This document shows, one piece after another, positions 26,713-33,970 of a DNA stretch of 64,000 bases; position 1 is the first letter of the stretch; every line of letters begins with the position of its first letter. Source of the stretch: Chitinophaga terrae (ex Kim and Jung 2007) (GTDB lineage: Bacteria > Bacteroidota > Bacteroidia > Chitinophagales > Chitinophagaceae); assembly GCF_900107795.1 (NCBI RefSeq), contig NZ_FNRL01000026.1:36641-100640 (forward strand). Direction: 5' to 3'. The translations under genes and the position numbers were made by a program. The notes beneath the pieces are model-generated. The model was not told the origin of the DNA, did not search any database, and saw only the letters and a list, made by a program, of their open reading frames with translations.

Positions 26713-27468
26713 ATGGGTAAACAAACCCTTTATTGGGCATCAAACCTGAAATGGCTTAGGACGAAACAGCAACTTTCTCAATACCGGTTAGCAGACATAC
26801 TCGGATTCAACAGGAACAAGATCACTGCCCAGGAAAGCGGTAAAACCAAAAATCCACGGATGGAAGACCTGGTACTGATAGCTGATTATTTCCAGGTGCC
26901 GATCGACCACTTCATTAAAACAGACCTTTCTACCTTCCCGGATGCTGAATTGGAAACATTGATGAAGAAACAACCGGATCTCACGGGGAAACATATACGC
27001 GTTTTGCCAATCACCGTTGACCAGCAGAACGAAGAGAACATGGAATATGTTCCGGCCAGGGCCAGGGCAGGCTACAGGAGCGGATTCAGCGATCCATCCT
27101 TCATTGCGGCGCTGCCTAAGTTCACGTTACCGGATCTTCCGAAAGGGAAAACAATCCGCATGTTCCCTATCAGCGGCGATTCTATGGAGCCCATACCCAG
27201 CGGCAGCCATGTGATAGCTCAATACCAGCAGGATTGGGCCGCTATAAAGAATAATACTCCCTGCGTCCTTATCCTGAAAGGAAGCGAAGAGGATATCGTT
27301 TTTAAATTAGTAGTGAACGAGATTAAAAAGAATGGTACCCTATCTTTAGTGTCACTGAACCCTGCCTACCCTGCTGTGCAAATACCGGTCAACGAAGTGT
27401 TGGAGATATGGACCTTCATCGGGTACCTGAGCAAGGAAATGCCGGCTGCCAGCGTATCCTTGCAGTAG
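26713..27468 (+). CDS. XRE-type repressor with S24 (LexA-like) self-cleavage domain
   Basis: The 251-residue protein has an N-terminal helix-turn-helix (about 8-68: WLRTKQQLSQYRLADILGFN). A C-terminal S24 peptidase fold follows, with Ser 157 in GDSMEPIPSG and Lys 198 in IVFKLVVNE, the expected catalytic dyad. An Ala-Gly pair at 119-120 (ARAGYRSGF) is the likely scissile bond. Such proteins repress targets until RecA or another signal triggers self-cleavage, or use the S24 fold only for dimerisation. No phage or mobile genes adjoin it. The preceding AAGGA and short upstream repeats support the start chosen. Confidence 0.87.
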   Translation: MGKQTLYWASNLKWLRTKQQLSQYRLADILGFNRNKITAQESGKTKNPRMEDLVLIADYFQVPIDHFIKTDLSTFPDAELETLMKKQPDLTGKHIRVLPITVDQQNEENMEYVPARARAGYRSGFSDPSFIAALPKFTLPDLPKGKTIRMFPISGDSMEPIPSGSHVIAQYQQDWAAIKNNTPCVLILKGSEEDIVFKLVVNEIKKNGTLSLVSLNPAYPAVQIPVNEVLEIWTFIGYLSKEMPAASVSLQ

Positions 27469-27516
27469 TGACCGGATTCACACGGAATAAAATAAGCACA
27501 TATTGAACAACTCGTG

Positions 27517-28194
27517 TTATTGATCAAATGCGCCGGGTGGCAGGTAATTGAAGCGGATCAGGTCTTCCTGCGGGTCCTTCACCTGGTGAATGGCTCCCTC
27601 ATGCAAGACCATGAAGCGCGTACAACAGTTCAGCACATGCCTGTAATTGTGATCCGTCAGGATAATACCCTTGTTTTTATAGCGCCTTAGTATGCCGATC
27701 ACTTCTTCTGCGATAAGCGGATCTAAACCGCTGAACGGTTCATCCATCAATATAAACTTAGCATTGGTATGCAACAACAGCATCAGTCCTGCGTATTTCG
27801 ACTGGCCAACAGACATACTCCCGATCCTGAGATTTAACAATTCTTTGATCCGCGGATAAGAGAGCAACTTATCTACCTGGTCTTTTTCCAGCTTAAAGAG
27901 CTTTACCAGGTCGCTTATGGTTAACCCGTTAGGAATGAAATTTCCCTGCGGTAAAAACGCTAGCAGGTGTTTTTCCCTGAAAGGCGAATTATAAAGCCTT
28001 CCGTCGACCCTTACCTGCGCCTGCTCTGCATCCCTGACGCCGTAAATAATTTCCAGCATGGTCGATTTCCCGCAGCCATTCCGGCCCAGGAGGCCCACCA
28101 CTTCTCCTGTTCTGCAGGTAACGTAACAGTCTGTCAATACCTGCCTGACGCCATATTGCTTCATGATACCTTCGGCCACTAATTCATGCCCCAT
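27517..28194 (-). CDS. ABC transporter ATP-binding protein with altered signature motif
   Basis: The roughly 225-residue protein has Walker A (GLLGRNGCGKST), Walker B (KFILMDEPFSGLDP) and a switch His in ILTDHNYRHVL. The region resembles LptB-type ATPases. The ABC signature, normally LSGGQ, reads MSVGQSKYA, so it is degenerate but keeps Gly-Gln. A TTG lies upstream at 28200; ATG 28194 is preferred. It overlaps the end of a small membrane-protein gene by 16 bases, so the two probably form one exporter or a regulatory ATPase. The substrate is unknown. Confidence 0.88.
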   Translation of the reverse strand: MGHELVAEGIMKQYGVRQVLTDCYVTCRTGEVVGLLGRNGCGKSTMLEIIYGVRDAEQAQVRVDGRLYNSPFREKHLLAFLPQGNFIPNGLTISDLVKLFKLEKDQVDKLLSYPRIKELLNLRIGSMSVGQSKYAGLMLLLHTNAKFILMDEPFSGLDPLIAEEVIGILRRYKNKGIILTDHNYRHVLNCCTRFMVLHEGAIHQVKDPQEDLIRFNYLPPGAFDQ

Positions 28195-28496
28195 TGCCAA
28201 AACATTTGAATAATGAACAATAATACAGCCAGCAGCAGGTTTAGCAGTGTCGTATATACGAATAGCCGCAGTTTCGACAGGTGGTTGTTATAGTAGAAAA
28301 AATAGTGTTTGCCAGACCTGAGATTATAAAGGAAGACAGACAACCAAAGTCCTCCCGTCGCAAAGCAGAGGGCAAAGCTCGTAACAATTGCCGGCCAAGC
28401 CTTTCCCATAGCGGCTCCCATGAGCAGGGTATATGCTGCCGATATCGGGATGTTAAGACTGTTGATCGCCTTATAGTAGATCAGGAAAACTCTCAT
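28179..28496 (-). CDS. Small integral membrane protein, probable partner of the ABC ATPase
   Basis: The roughly 105-residue protein, starting at ATG 28496 (the longer frame begins with TTG at 28517), has three hydrophobic segments: around ISAAYTLLMGAAMG, TSFALCFATGGLWLSVFLY and TLLNLLLAVLLFIIQMF. It overlaps the ATPase gene by 16 bases. It is far too short for a normal six-helix permease. It may oligomerise or be a regulatory membrane anchor. I recognise no named family. Confidence 0.65.
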   Translation of the reverse strand: MRVFLIYYKAINSLNIPISAAYTLLMGAAMGKAWPAIVTSFALCFATGGLWLSVFLYNLRSGKHYFFYYNNHLSKLRLFVYTTLLNLLLAVLLFIIQMFWQWGMN

Positions 28497-28525
28497 ATTA
28501 TTGGCCTGTAGCCTCAATATAAGAA

Positions 28526-29032
28526 CTATTTATAATTCTCACGGAAAGTCTGTAGCCCTTGTTCCAGTTTTGTTTTTACCTTCTCGCTCTGTGGACCGTC
28601 GCCCGGCCGGGCTATGTGAAACATCATAGTAGTATAGGTATTTTTCAGTTCCCTGCTTCCAACTTCACCTTCTGCAATAGTCACCACTTCTGCGCCACAT
28701 TCAAAACCTACATAATAATCGTTGAACACGGTTTTAATTGCATCTACCGGCACGCTGACACGGGTAAGCGAATAACTTTCCCCGACCGGGTAACGGAAGG
28801 TAACTGAAAGTATTCCTTTTTCATCTATGCGGAACGGTGATTCTATTGTTCCGTTGGCATCTGTTTCGTGAGATAATTGCGGAGGATAGGCGGTAGCGGC
28901 TTCCGTCAGTACGCGGGTGAACTGGATGGCTGCTTTAGCCCTGAGTCCCGGGTTGGAAGATTGCTGTGCGCCGGCGACCTGGGCGCCGGCCAGGCACAGG
29001 AAGGCGCTGGCGAATAGGTATAGCTTTTTCAT
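28526..29032 (-). CDS. Secreted hypothetical protein
   Basis: The 168-residue protein begins MKKLYLFASAFLCLAGAQVAGAQ, a clear signal peptide. The mature part has a beta-strand pattern (FRIDEKGILSVTFRYPVG, RVSVPVDAIKTVFNDYYVGF) and ends in a charged helix. I recognise no family. It lies 30 bases upstream of the small membrane-protein gene on the same strand, so it may share a transcript with the ABC pair. Confidence 0.65.
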   Translation of the reverse strand: MKKLYLFASAFLCLAGAQVAGAQQSSNPGLRAKAAIQFTRVLTEAATAYPPQLSHETDANGTIESPFRIDEKGILSVTFRYPVGESYSLTRVSVPVDAIKTVFNDYYVGFECGAEVVTIAEGEVGSRELKNTYTTMMFHIARPGDGPQSEKVKTKLEQGLQTFRENYK

Positions 29033-29070
29033 AGGTACATTTTCGGATGCCCAAATATATGAAATTTACA

Positions 29071-29607
29071 CTATACGTCAAACAGCAACGGCAGCGCTTC
29101 TCCTTTGTTATTATTCAGTGAAATGCCTGTTGCCGTTGCTTCAAAAGGAGCAAAACCGTTGCACAGTTCTTCATAAACCCGTTTAGCCTTATACGGTGTA
29201 ACCTGGTTGCAGATAGTAATATGCGGATGAAAAGTTTGCTGGTCCCTAAAACTGAGCGCCGCCCCGCATTGGGCCGCCAGGCAGTCATGCAACCGGAACA
29301 ACTCCTCTCCCGCTGCTTCATATGCGACCCCGTTTTTAAACAAAACAAGACCTGTGATCTGTATTTTGAAAGAAGGAATATGTGTGCAGGCATTGAGCTG
29401 CTCTGCAGTAATAGCAGTATGGTAAATGAGTGTAAGATGAGCCGGCATACGGTTGGCATGACCGGGATAATATCGCTTCCTTTGCGCCTCGAAAAAAGCC
29501 ATAGACGCAGGCGTTAAAATAAGAGTGACCTGGTATCCATTCATGACGGGCTTAAAGATAGAATTTTCCCCGGGAATGATTTTTTTTCTAAATTCAGATA
29601 AATTCAT
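29071..29607 (-). CDS. 2H phosphoesterase superfamily protein (2'-5' RNA ligase-like)
   Basis: The 178-residue protein carries the two HxTx motifs of the 2H superfamily: His 57 and Thr 59 in PAHLTLIYH, and His 129 and Thr 131 in FHPHITICN. Spacing and total length fit LigT/ThpR-like enzymes, which act on 2',3'-cyclic phosphate or 2'-5' linkages in RNA. Its start is only 22 bases from the start of the divergent DNA methyltransferase gene. The two promoters must therefore overlap the opposing coding regions. Natural substrate unknown. Confidence 0.85.
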   Translation of the reverse strand: MNLSEFRKKIIPGENSIFKPVMNGYQVTLILTPASMAFFEAQRKRYYPGHANRMPAHLTLIYHTAITAEQLNACTHIPSFKIQITGLVLFKNGVAYEAAGEELFRLHDCLAAQCGAALSFRDQQTFHPHITICNQVTPYKAKRVYEELCNGFAPFEATATGISLNNNKGEALPLLFDV

Positions 29608-29629
29608 GTCCTTCGCTGCCTAATCACAT

Positions 29630-31195
29630 ATGTCTTTACAGCACTGCCATATCGTTCCGGAACCTGCTTTTTCTTTGGAGAAGAAAAAACAGCTGGGGCA
29701 GTTCAGGACTTCCGACAACCTGGCCCGGTGGATGACCGACCTTGTTGCCCGGCTCGTACAACCCCATCAATCGGTGCTGGATCCCTGCATTGGACCTAAT
29801 ACATTTTTTAAAGCGCTGTCGCGCTACCCTGTTGCTCTAAAGCTGACAGGTATAGAGATAGATCCCGGAATGATAGACAGTGAAACCATTGCATTTTTCA
29901 GGCATGGCAACAGGCAGTTGCTGATAGAAAATTTTTTGGATTACCCGCTTTCTGAAACCTTTGATCATATCATTGTTAATCCTCCGTATGTAAGACAGGA
30001 GCTGATTGTGCAGGGAATTAATGCAAAAGAAAAAGCAATCGGGATGATCGGAGAAGAACTGGCTGCGCTGATCCCTCCCAAAGCCAATCTCTATGTGTAT
30101 TTCCTTATCAAGGCATTGTTGCATTTAAAAGATAAAGGCCATTTGGTAGCGGTAATTTATGATAGCTGGTTATACAATGCATTTGGGAAAGGGTTGAAAG
30201 AGATATTTATGAAGCTGGGAAACGTTGGCAGCATCTATCATTTCAAAAATGCCGTATTTGATAAAGTGGATGTAGGCGCTACTGTCATCCATTTTCAAAA
30301 AAATGTGCAGGCTGATGATATTGCTTATTACCGGTTTGAAACGGCAGAGGAAATAAACCAGTGGCAGGCTACGGAGCCGGTTGTTATCAAAACGGCGGAT
30401 TTCTATGAATATAACTTCAACAGCGCACCGCAACTGGATTTTGACAATGATTTTTTTATTCCGTTGAAGAACATTTCCGGTACGATCAAAAGAGGAACTG
30501 CAGCGGTGATCAACGATTATTTCCTGCAGCCCAAAAAAATGTTCAAAGAATCGCTACCTATAATCAAAGACACAACCCGGATCAGGACCTTCAGCGTGAA
30601 CCGGCCAACAGCTTACCTGCTCAACGCAGGTAAAAAAACATCTGCCGCCGCCAAGAAATACCTTTTACAGATCCGTGAACAGATCCTGGCAACTGATGGC
30701 GCCTACAGTGCGGTAAAAGAAAAGATACAAACGAACGGGCATTGGCATAAAGTGTACATCAAGAAACCAGGTAATTTTATCTTCAACTATTACCTGAGAA
30801 ATAACATCGATTTTATTCTTAATGAGCAATTATTCCTTGCCTCTGATAATTTCTATGCCTTCAATATCACAACGCAGGTAGACGCCTACCTGGCTGTGCT
30901 GAATTCCAGTTTTACCAGGCTAAGTATTTTAAGCAGGTCGCGCAGCCAGGGAAACGGGTTAAGAAAAATTCAACTATACGAATTCAAGGAAACACGGGTG
31001 GTAAACCTTTCACATTTATCGCCGGGGGAACTGGAGCGTTTATCTCAACTCGGCAAACAGCTAAAGAAAACCGACAGGTACAGCGAAGATAAACATGCCC
31101 CTACCAGGTTGATAGATGAATTGCTCCTGGAATGCTATAACCGTCATACAAACAGCGACATCTCGCTCAATGATCTGAAAATCAGTTCTTATTAA
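29630..31195 (+). CDS. Orphan N6-adenine DNA methyltransferase (Eco57I/TaqI-like)
   Basis: The 521-residue protein shows the gamma-class adenine methyltransferase order. A QFRTSDNLARWMTDLV segment is followed by SAM motif I at VLDPCIGPNTFF (Asp 51), an acidic motif II (GIEIDP) and catalytic NPPY at residues 117-120. The C-terminal 250 residues, with RNNIDFILNEQLFLASDNFY and LNSSFTRLSILSRSRS, look like a target-recognition region. No nuclease motif precedes the methylase and no restriction gene lies nearby. It is probably a solitary methylase that marks or regulates the chromosome, or the remnant of a type IIG system. Confidence 0.85.
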   Translation: MSLQHCHIVPEPAFSLEKKKQLGQFRTSDNLARWMTDLVARLVQPHQSVLDPCIGPNTFFKALSRYPVALKLTGIEIDPGMIDSETIAFFRHGNRQLLIENFLDYPLSETFDHIIVNPPYVRQELIVQGINAKEKAIGMIGEELAALIPPKANLYVYFLIKALLHLKDKGHLVAVIYDSWLYNAFGKGLKEIFMKLGNVGSIYHFKNAVFDKVDVGATVIHFQKNVQADDIAYYRFETAEEINQWQATEPVVIKTADFYEYNFNSAPQLDFDNDFFIPLKNISGTIKRGTAAVINDYFLQPKKMFKESLPIIKDTTRIRTFSVNRPTAYLLNAGKKTSAAAKKYLLQIREQILATDGAYSAVKEKIQTNGHWHKVYIKKPGNFIFNYYLRNNIDFILNEQLFLASDNFYAFNITTQVDAYLAVLNSSFTRLSILSRSRSQGNGLRKIQLYEFKETRVVNLSHLSPGELERLSQLGKQLKKTDRYSEDKHAPTRLIDELLLECYNRHTNSDISLNDLKISSY

Positions 31196-31338
31196 TTAAA
31201 TTACACATATCTGTTTTGATCAAAAACGGAAAAAATTTTCCCTATTGCGTAAATACTTTTCCTGATCGGAGATAAAATGCCTCCCGGTCCTGGCGAACTT
31301 TGCCCCGGTTTTATTAAAGTAAAAAAGCATAAGTATCA

Positions 31339-33765
31339 ATGGGAAAGTTTTTTACATCAGTCCTTTTATTCTTCACCTTTACAACTGCAGCCTGGGCTCA
31401 GAGCAATAACGGAACGATCAGGGGAAAGGTAACGACCAGCGACGGCGCAGCCGCAGGTTTCGTGACTGTCCAGATCAAACAGAACAGCCGCGGTACGGTA
31501 AGTGACGAAAAAGGAAATTTCATTTTCAGACGTGTAACACCAGGAGAACATACTATAGAAGTATCATTTGTTGGTTACGAGCCTTTATCGCAGGTTGTAA
31601 CGGTTAGGCCAAATGAAACTACGGAAGTAACCCTTCATTTACAGGTTTCCAATACCCAGTTATCTGAAGTACAGGTGATCGGAGGCCGGAATAAACTGGC
31701 GAACAAGGAAAGTGAGCAGGTAGCAAAACTGCCGCTGAAATACCTGGAAAATCCGCAGGTTTACAATGTGATCAACAAAGATGTGCTGAAGCAGCAAGTG
31801 GTAAGCAACTTCGATGACGCCTTGAAAAACGCTCCCGGCGTAAATAAATTATGGTCATCTACCGGCCGCCCCGGCGATGGAGCAGGGTATTTCTCCATGA
31901 GAGGTTTCTCCGTTCAGCCAACCATGGTAAATGGCGTTGCCGGTGTTTCCAATGCCAGTATTGATCCTGCCGACCTGGAAAGGATCGAAGTGATCAAAGG
32001 CCCGTCAGGCACTTTATTTGGCAGCAGCCTGGTTTCGTTCGGCGGACTTATCAACCTGGTAACTAAAAAACCTTACGATGCATTTGGCGGAGAGATCAGC
32101 TATACAGGCGGAGGTTTTGGTTTAAACAGGATCACAGCCGATTTCAACACGCCGCTGAACAAAGATAAAACCGTGTTACTGCGTACCAACGCAGCTTATC
32201 ATTCAGAGAACAGCTTCCAGGACGCAGGTTTTAAAAGATCTTTCTTCCTGGCGCCAAGCCTTACCTATAAAGTGAATGACAGGTTAACTTTCAATGTGAA
32301 CACTGAATTCTTTACAGGCGAAAGCACCAATACCCTGATGATATTCCTGAACCGTGGCCGCCAGCTGATCGCAAAAAATCCTTCAGAACTGGGCATGGAT
32401 TACAACAGGTCTTTCACCAGCAATGATATTACTTATAAAAACCCGACCGTAAACCTATTTGGCCAGGCAGTATATAAACTTTCTGACAAATGGACCAGCC
32501 AGACAAACATTTCAAGAAGCATCCGTAAAAGCAACGGCTATTTCTCTTACGTGATGTTCCTGGATGCCGGGGTAGCGCCAAACGACACTTTATTAAGCCG
32601 TTTCGTTTATCATCAGAACTCCACTACTACCGCTACAGATGTTCAGCAAAATTTCATCGGCGATTTCAGGATCGGTTCCTTACGCAACCGCGTTGTAATG
32701 GGTCTTGACTTCCTGAGCCTCGACACCCGTAACGATAACTCTCCTTACCTGCTATTCGATAATGTAAGCGCCGTAAACAAACTGGATCCGAGATATGGAA
32801 TGCTGAACAGGCAAGCCGTAGACGCCAAACTGGCGGCATCCACAGACCCCGGTACACATAACCGCGCCATCAACTATACTTACAGCGCCTATATCTCCGA
32901 TGTACTGAACATCACCGATAAATTGGCTGCTATGGCCAGCTTAAGGGTCGACCACTTTGTAAACAGGCCAACCCAGGATTACACAACCAGCACCAAAGGA
33001 ACAGATGATTACAGCCAGACAGCGGTATCTCCTAAATTTGGTCTGACCTATGAGATCGTGAAGAACAAGTTGAGTCTCTTCGCCAACTATATGAATGGTT
33101 TCAGTAACGTGGCGCCGGTAGTACAACCATTACCGGAACTGAGCGGTAATTTCAAACCACAACAGGCCAACCAGGTAGAAGGTGGTGTCAAAGCCGACCT
33201 GCTGAACAATCGCCTTACCCTGACTGCCAGCTACTATAACATCCTGGTTAAGAACATGACCAGGGGAGCCAGCATCGTAAAAGATGGCACCACTTATAAC
33301 TACACCATCCAGGATGGCTCTCAAAGAAGCAAGGGCGTGGAATTTGACCTGATCGCCAATCCCATTGCCGGCTTAAGCGTTGTGGCAGGCTACGGTTATA
33401 ACGATAGTAAAATGGTAGATGCAGATCCGGATGTAGAAGGTCTTCGCCCGGTGAGCGCAGGTCCTCAGCACCTGGCTAACTGGTGGTTAAGCTATACCCT
33501 GCCTAAAGGCGCAGTACATGGTTTGGGTATCGGTTTCGGCGGCAACTACGCCAGCGAGAATATTATCACGAACACTACTACAACAGGGAAATTCACGCTG
33601 CCATCTTACACTATCTTAAACGCGTCCGTTTACTACCAGGTTAAATCCTACAGGCTAGCATTAAAACTGGATAACCTCACCAACAAGGAATACTTCGGCG
33701 GCTGGAGCACCGTAGAAAAACAGATGCCGAGAAGATTATCGGCCAACGTCACCTTTGCGTTTTAG
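31339..33765 (+). CDS. TonB-dependent siderophore-type receptor
   Basis: The 808-residue protein has signal peptide MGKFFTSVLLFFTFTTAAWAQ. A carboxypeptidase-D-like domain (about 25-105: GTIRGKVTTSDGAAAGFVTV) follows. The plug contains FSMRGFSVQPTMVNGVAG and ERIEVIKGPSGTLFGSSLVS, and the barrel ends in SANVTFAF with the terminal Phe. The order and the FGGLINLVTKKP motif match FhuA/FoxA-like ferric siderophore receptors rather than SusC. No periplasmic siderophore importer adjoins it. Its stop codon is inside the arm of a large palindrome. Confidence 0.9.
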   Translation: MGKFFTSVLLFFTFTTAAWAQSNNGTIRGKVTTSDGAAAGFVTVQIKQNSRGTVSDEKGNFIFRRVTPGEHTIEVSFVGYEPLSQVVTVRPNETTEVTLHLQVSNTQLSEVQVIGGRNKLANKESEQVAKLPLKYLENPQVYNVINKDVLKQQVVSNFDDALKNAPGVNKLWSSTGRPGDGAGYFSMRGFSVQPTMVNGVAGVSNASIDPADLERIEVIKGPSGTLFGSSLVSFGGLINLVTKKPYDAFGGEISYTGGGFGLNRITADFNTPLNKDKTVLLRTNAAYHSENSFQDAGFKRSFFLAPSLTYKVNDRLTFNVNTEFFTGESTNTLMIFLNRGRQLIAKNPSELGMDYNRSFTSNDITYKNPTVNLFGQAVYKLSDKWTSQTNISRSIRKSNGYFSYVMFLDAGVAPNDTLLSRFVYHQNSTTTATDVQQNFIGDFRIGSLRNRVVMGLDFLSLDTRNDNSPYLLFDNVSAVNKLDPRYGMLNRQAVDAKLAASTDPGTHNRAINYTYSAYISDVLNITDKLAAMASLRVDHFVNRPTQDYTTSTKGTDDYSQTAVSPKFGLTYEIVKNKLSLFANYMNGFSNVAPVVQPLPELSGNFKPQQANQVEGGVKADLLNNRLTLTASYYNILVKNMTRGASIVKDGTTYNYTIQDGSQRSKGVEFDLIANPIAGLSVVAGYGYNDSKMVDADPDVEGLRPVSAGPQHLANWWLSYTLPKGAVHGLGIGFGGNYASENIITNTTTTGKFTLPSYTILNASVYYQVKSYRLALKLDNLTNKEYFGGWSTVEKQMPRRLSANVTFAF

Positions 33766-33970
33766 CACGCGAGTGTTTCTCGCAAAGGAGCATAAGGAGC
33801 AAAGAAGCATAAGAGTTTTTGACCGAAGCGAAAAATAGGAAAGCAAAGGAAGCGATGATTGTGATACGACACAATTATCGCTTCCTTTGCTTTCTTATTT
33901 TTCTTAAAACAATTTCTTATGCTTCTTTGCTCCTTATGCTCCTTTGCGAGAAACACTCGCGTGCTAAAAC
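33759..33970. repeat. 212-bp near-perfect palindrome spanning two convergent stop codons
   Basis: A perfect 56-bp inverted repeat (33759-33814 and 33915-33970) encloses a 100-base centre. The centre holds a second inverted repeat of 33 bp with two mismatches around ATACGA. The outer arms begin GTTTTAGCACGCGAGTG, and the TAG in each arm is the stop codon of the flanking gene: the receptor on plus, GH92 on minus. The RNA from either side could fold into one long hairpin that works as a bidirectional terminator. The arm sequence with GCAAAG and GCATAAGA blocks recurs, degenerate, at 63106. I see no transposase, so it is a repeat element of MITE or REP type. Confidence 0.9.

Noticed and set aside
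26713..27468. Prophage repressor and prophage
   Set aside because: The repressor stands alone; no integrase, capsid, tail or lysis genes adjoin it.
29630..31195. Complete restriction-modification system
   Set aside because: Only a methylase is present; no nuclease motif in the protein and no neighbour with restriction features.
33759..33970. CRISPR array
   Set aside because: There are repeats, but as one inverted pair and not as regularly spaced direct repeats; no cas genes are present.
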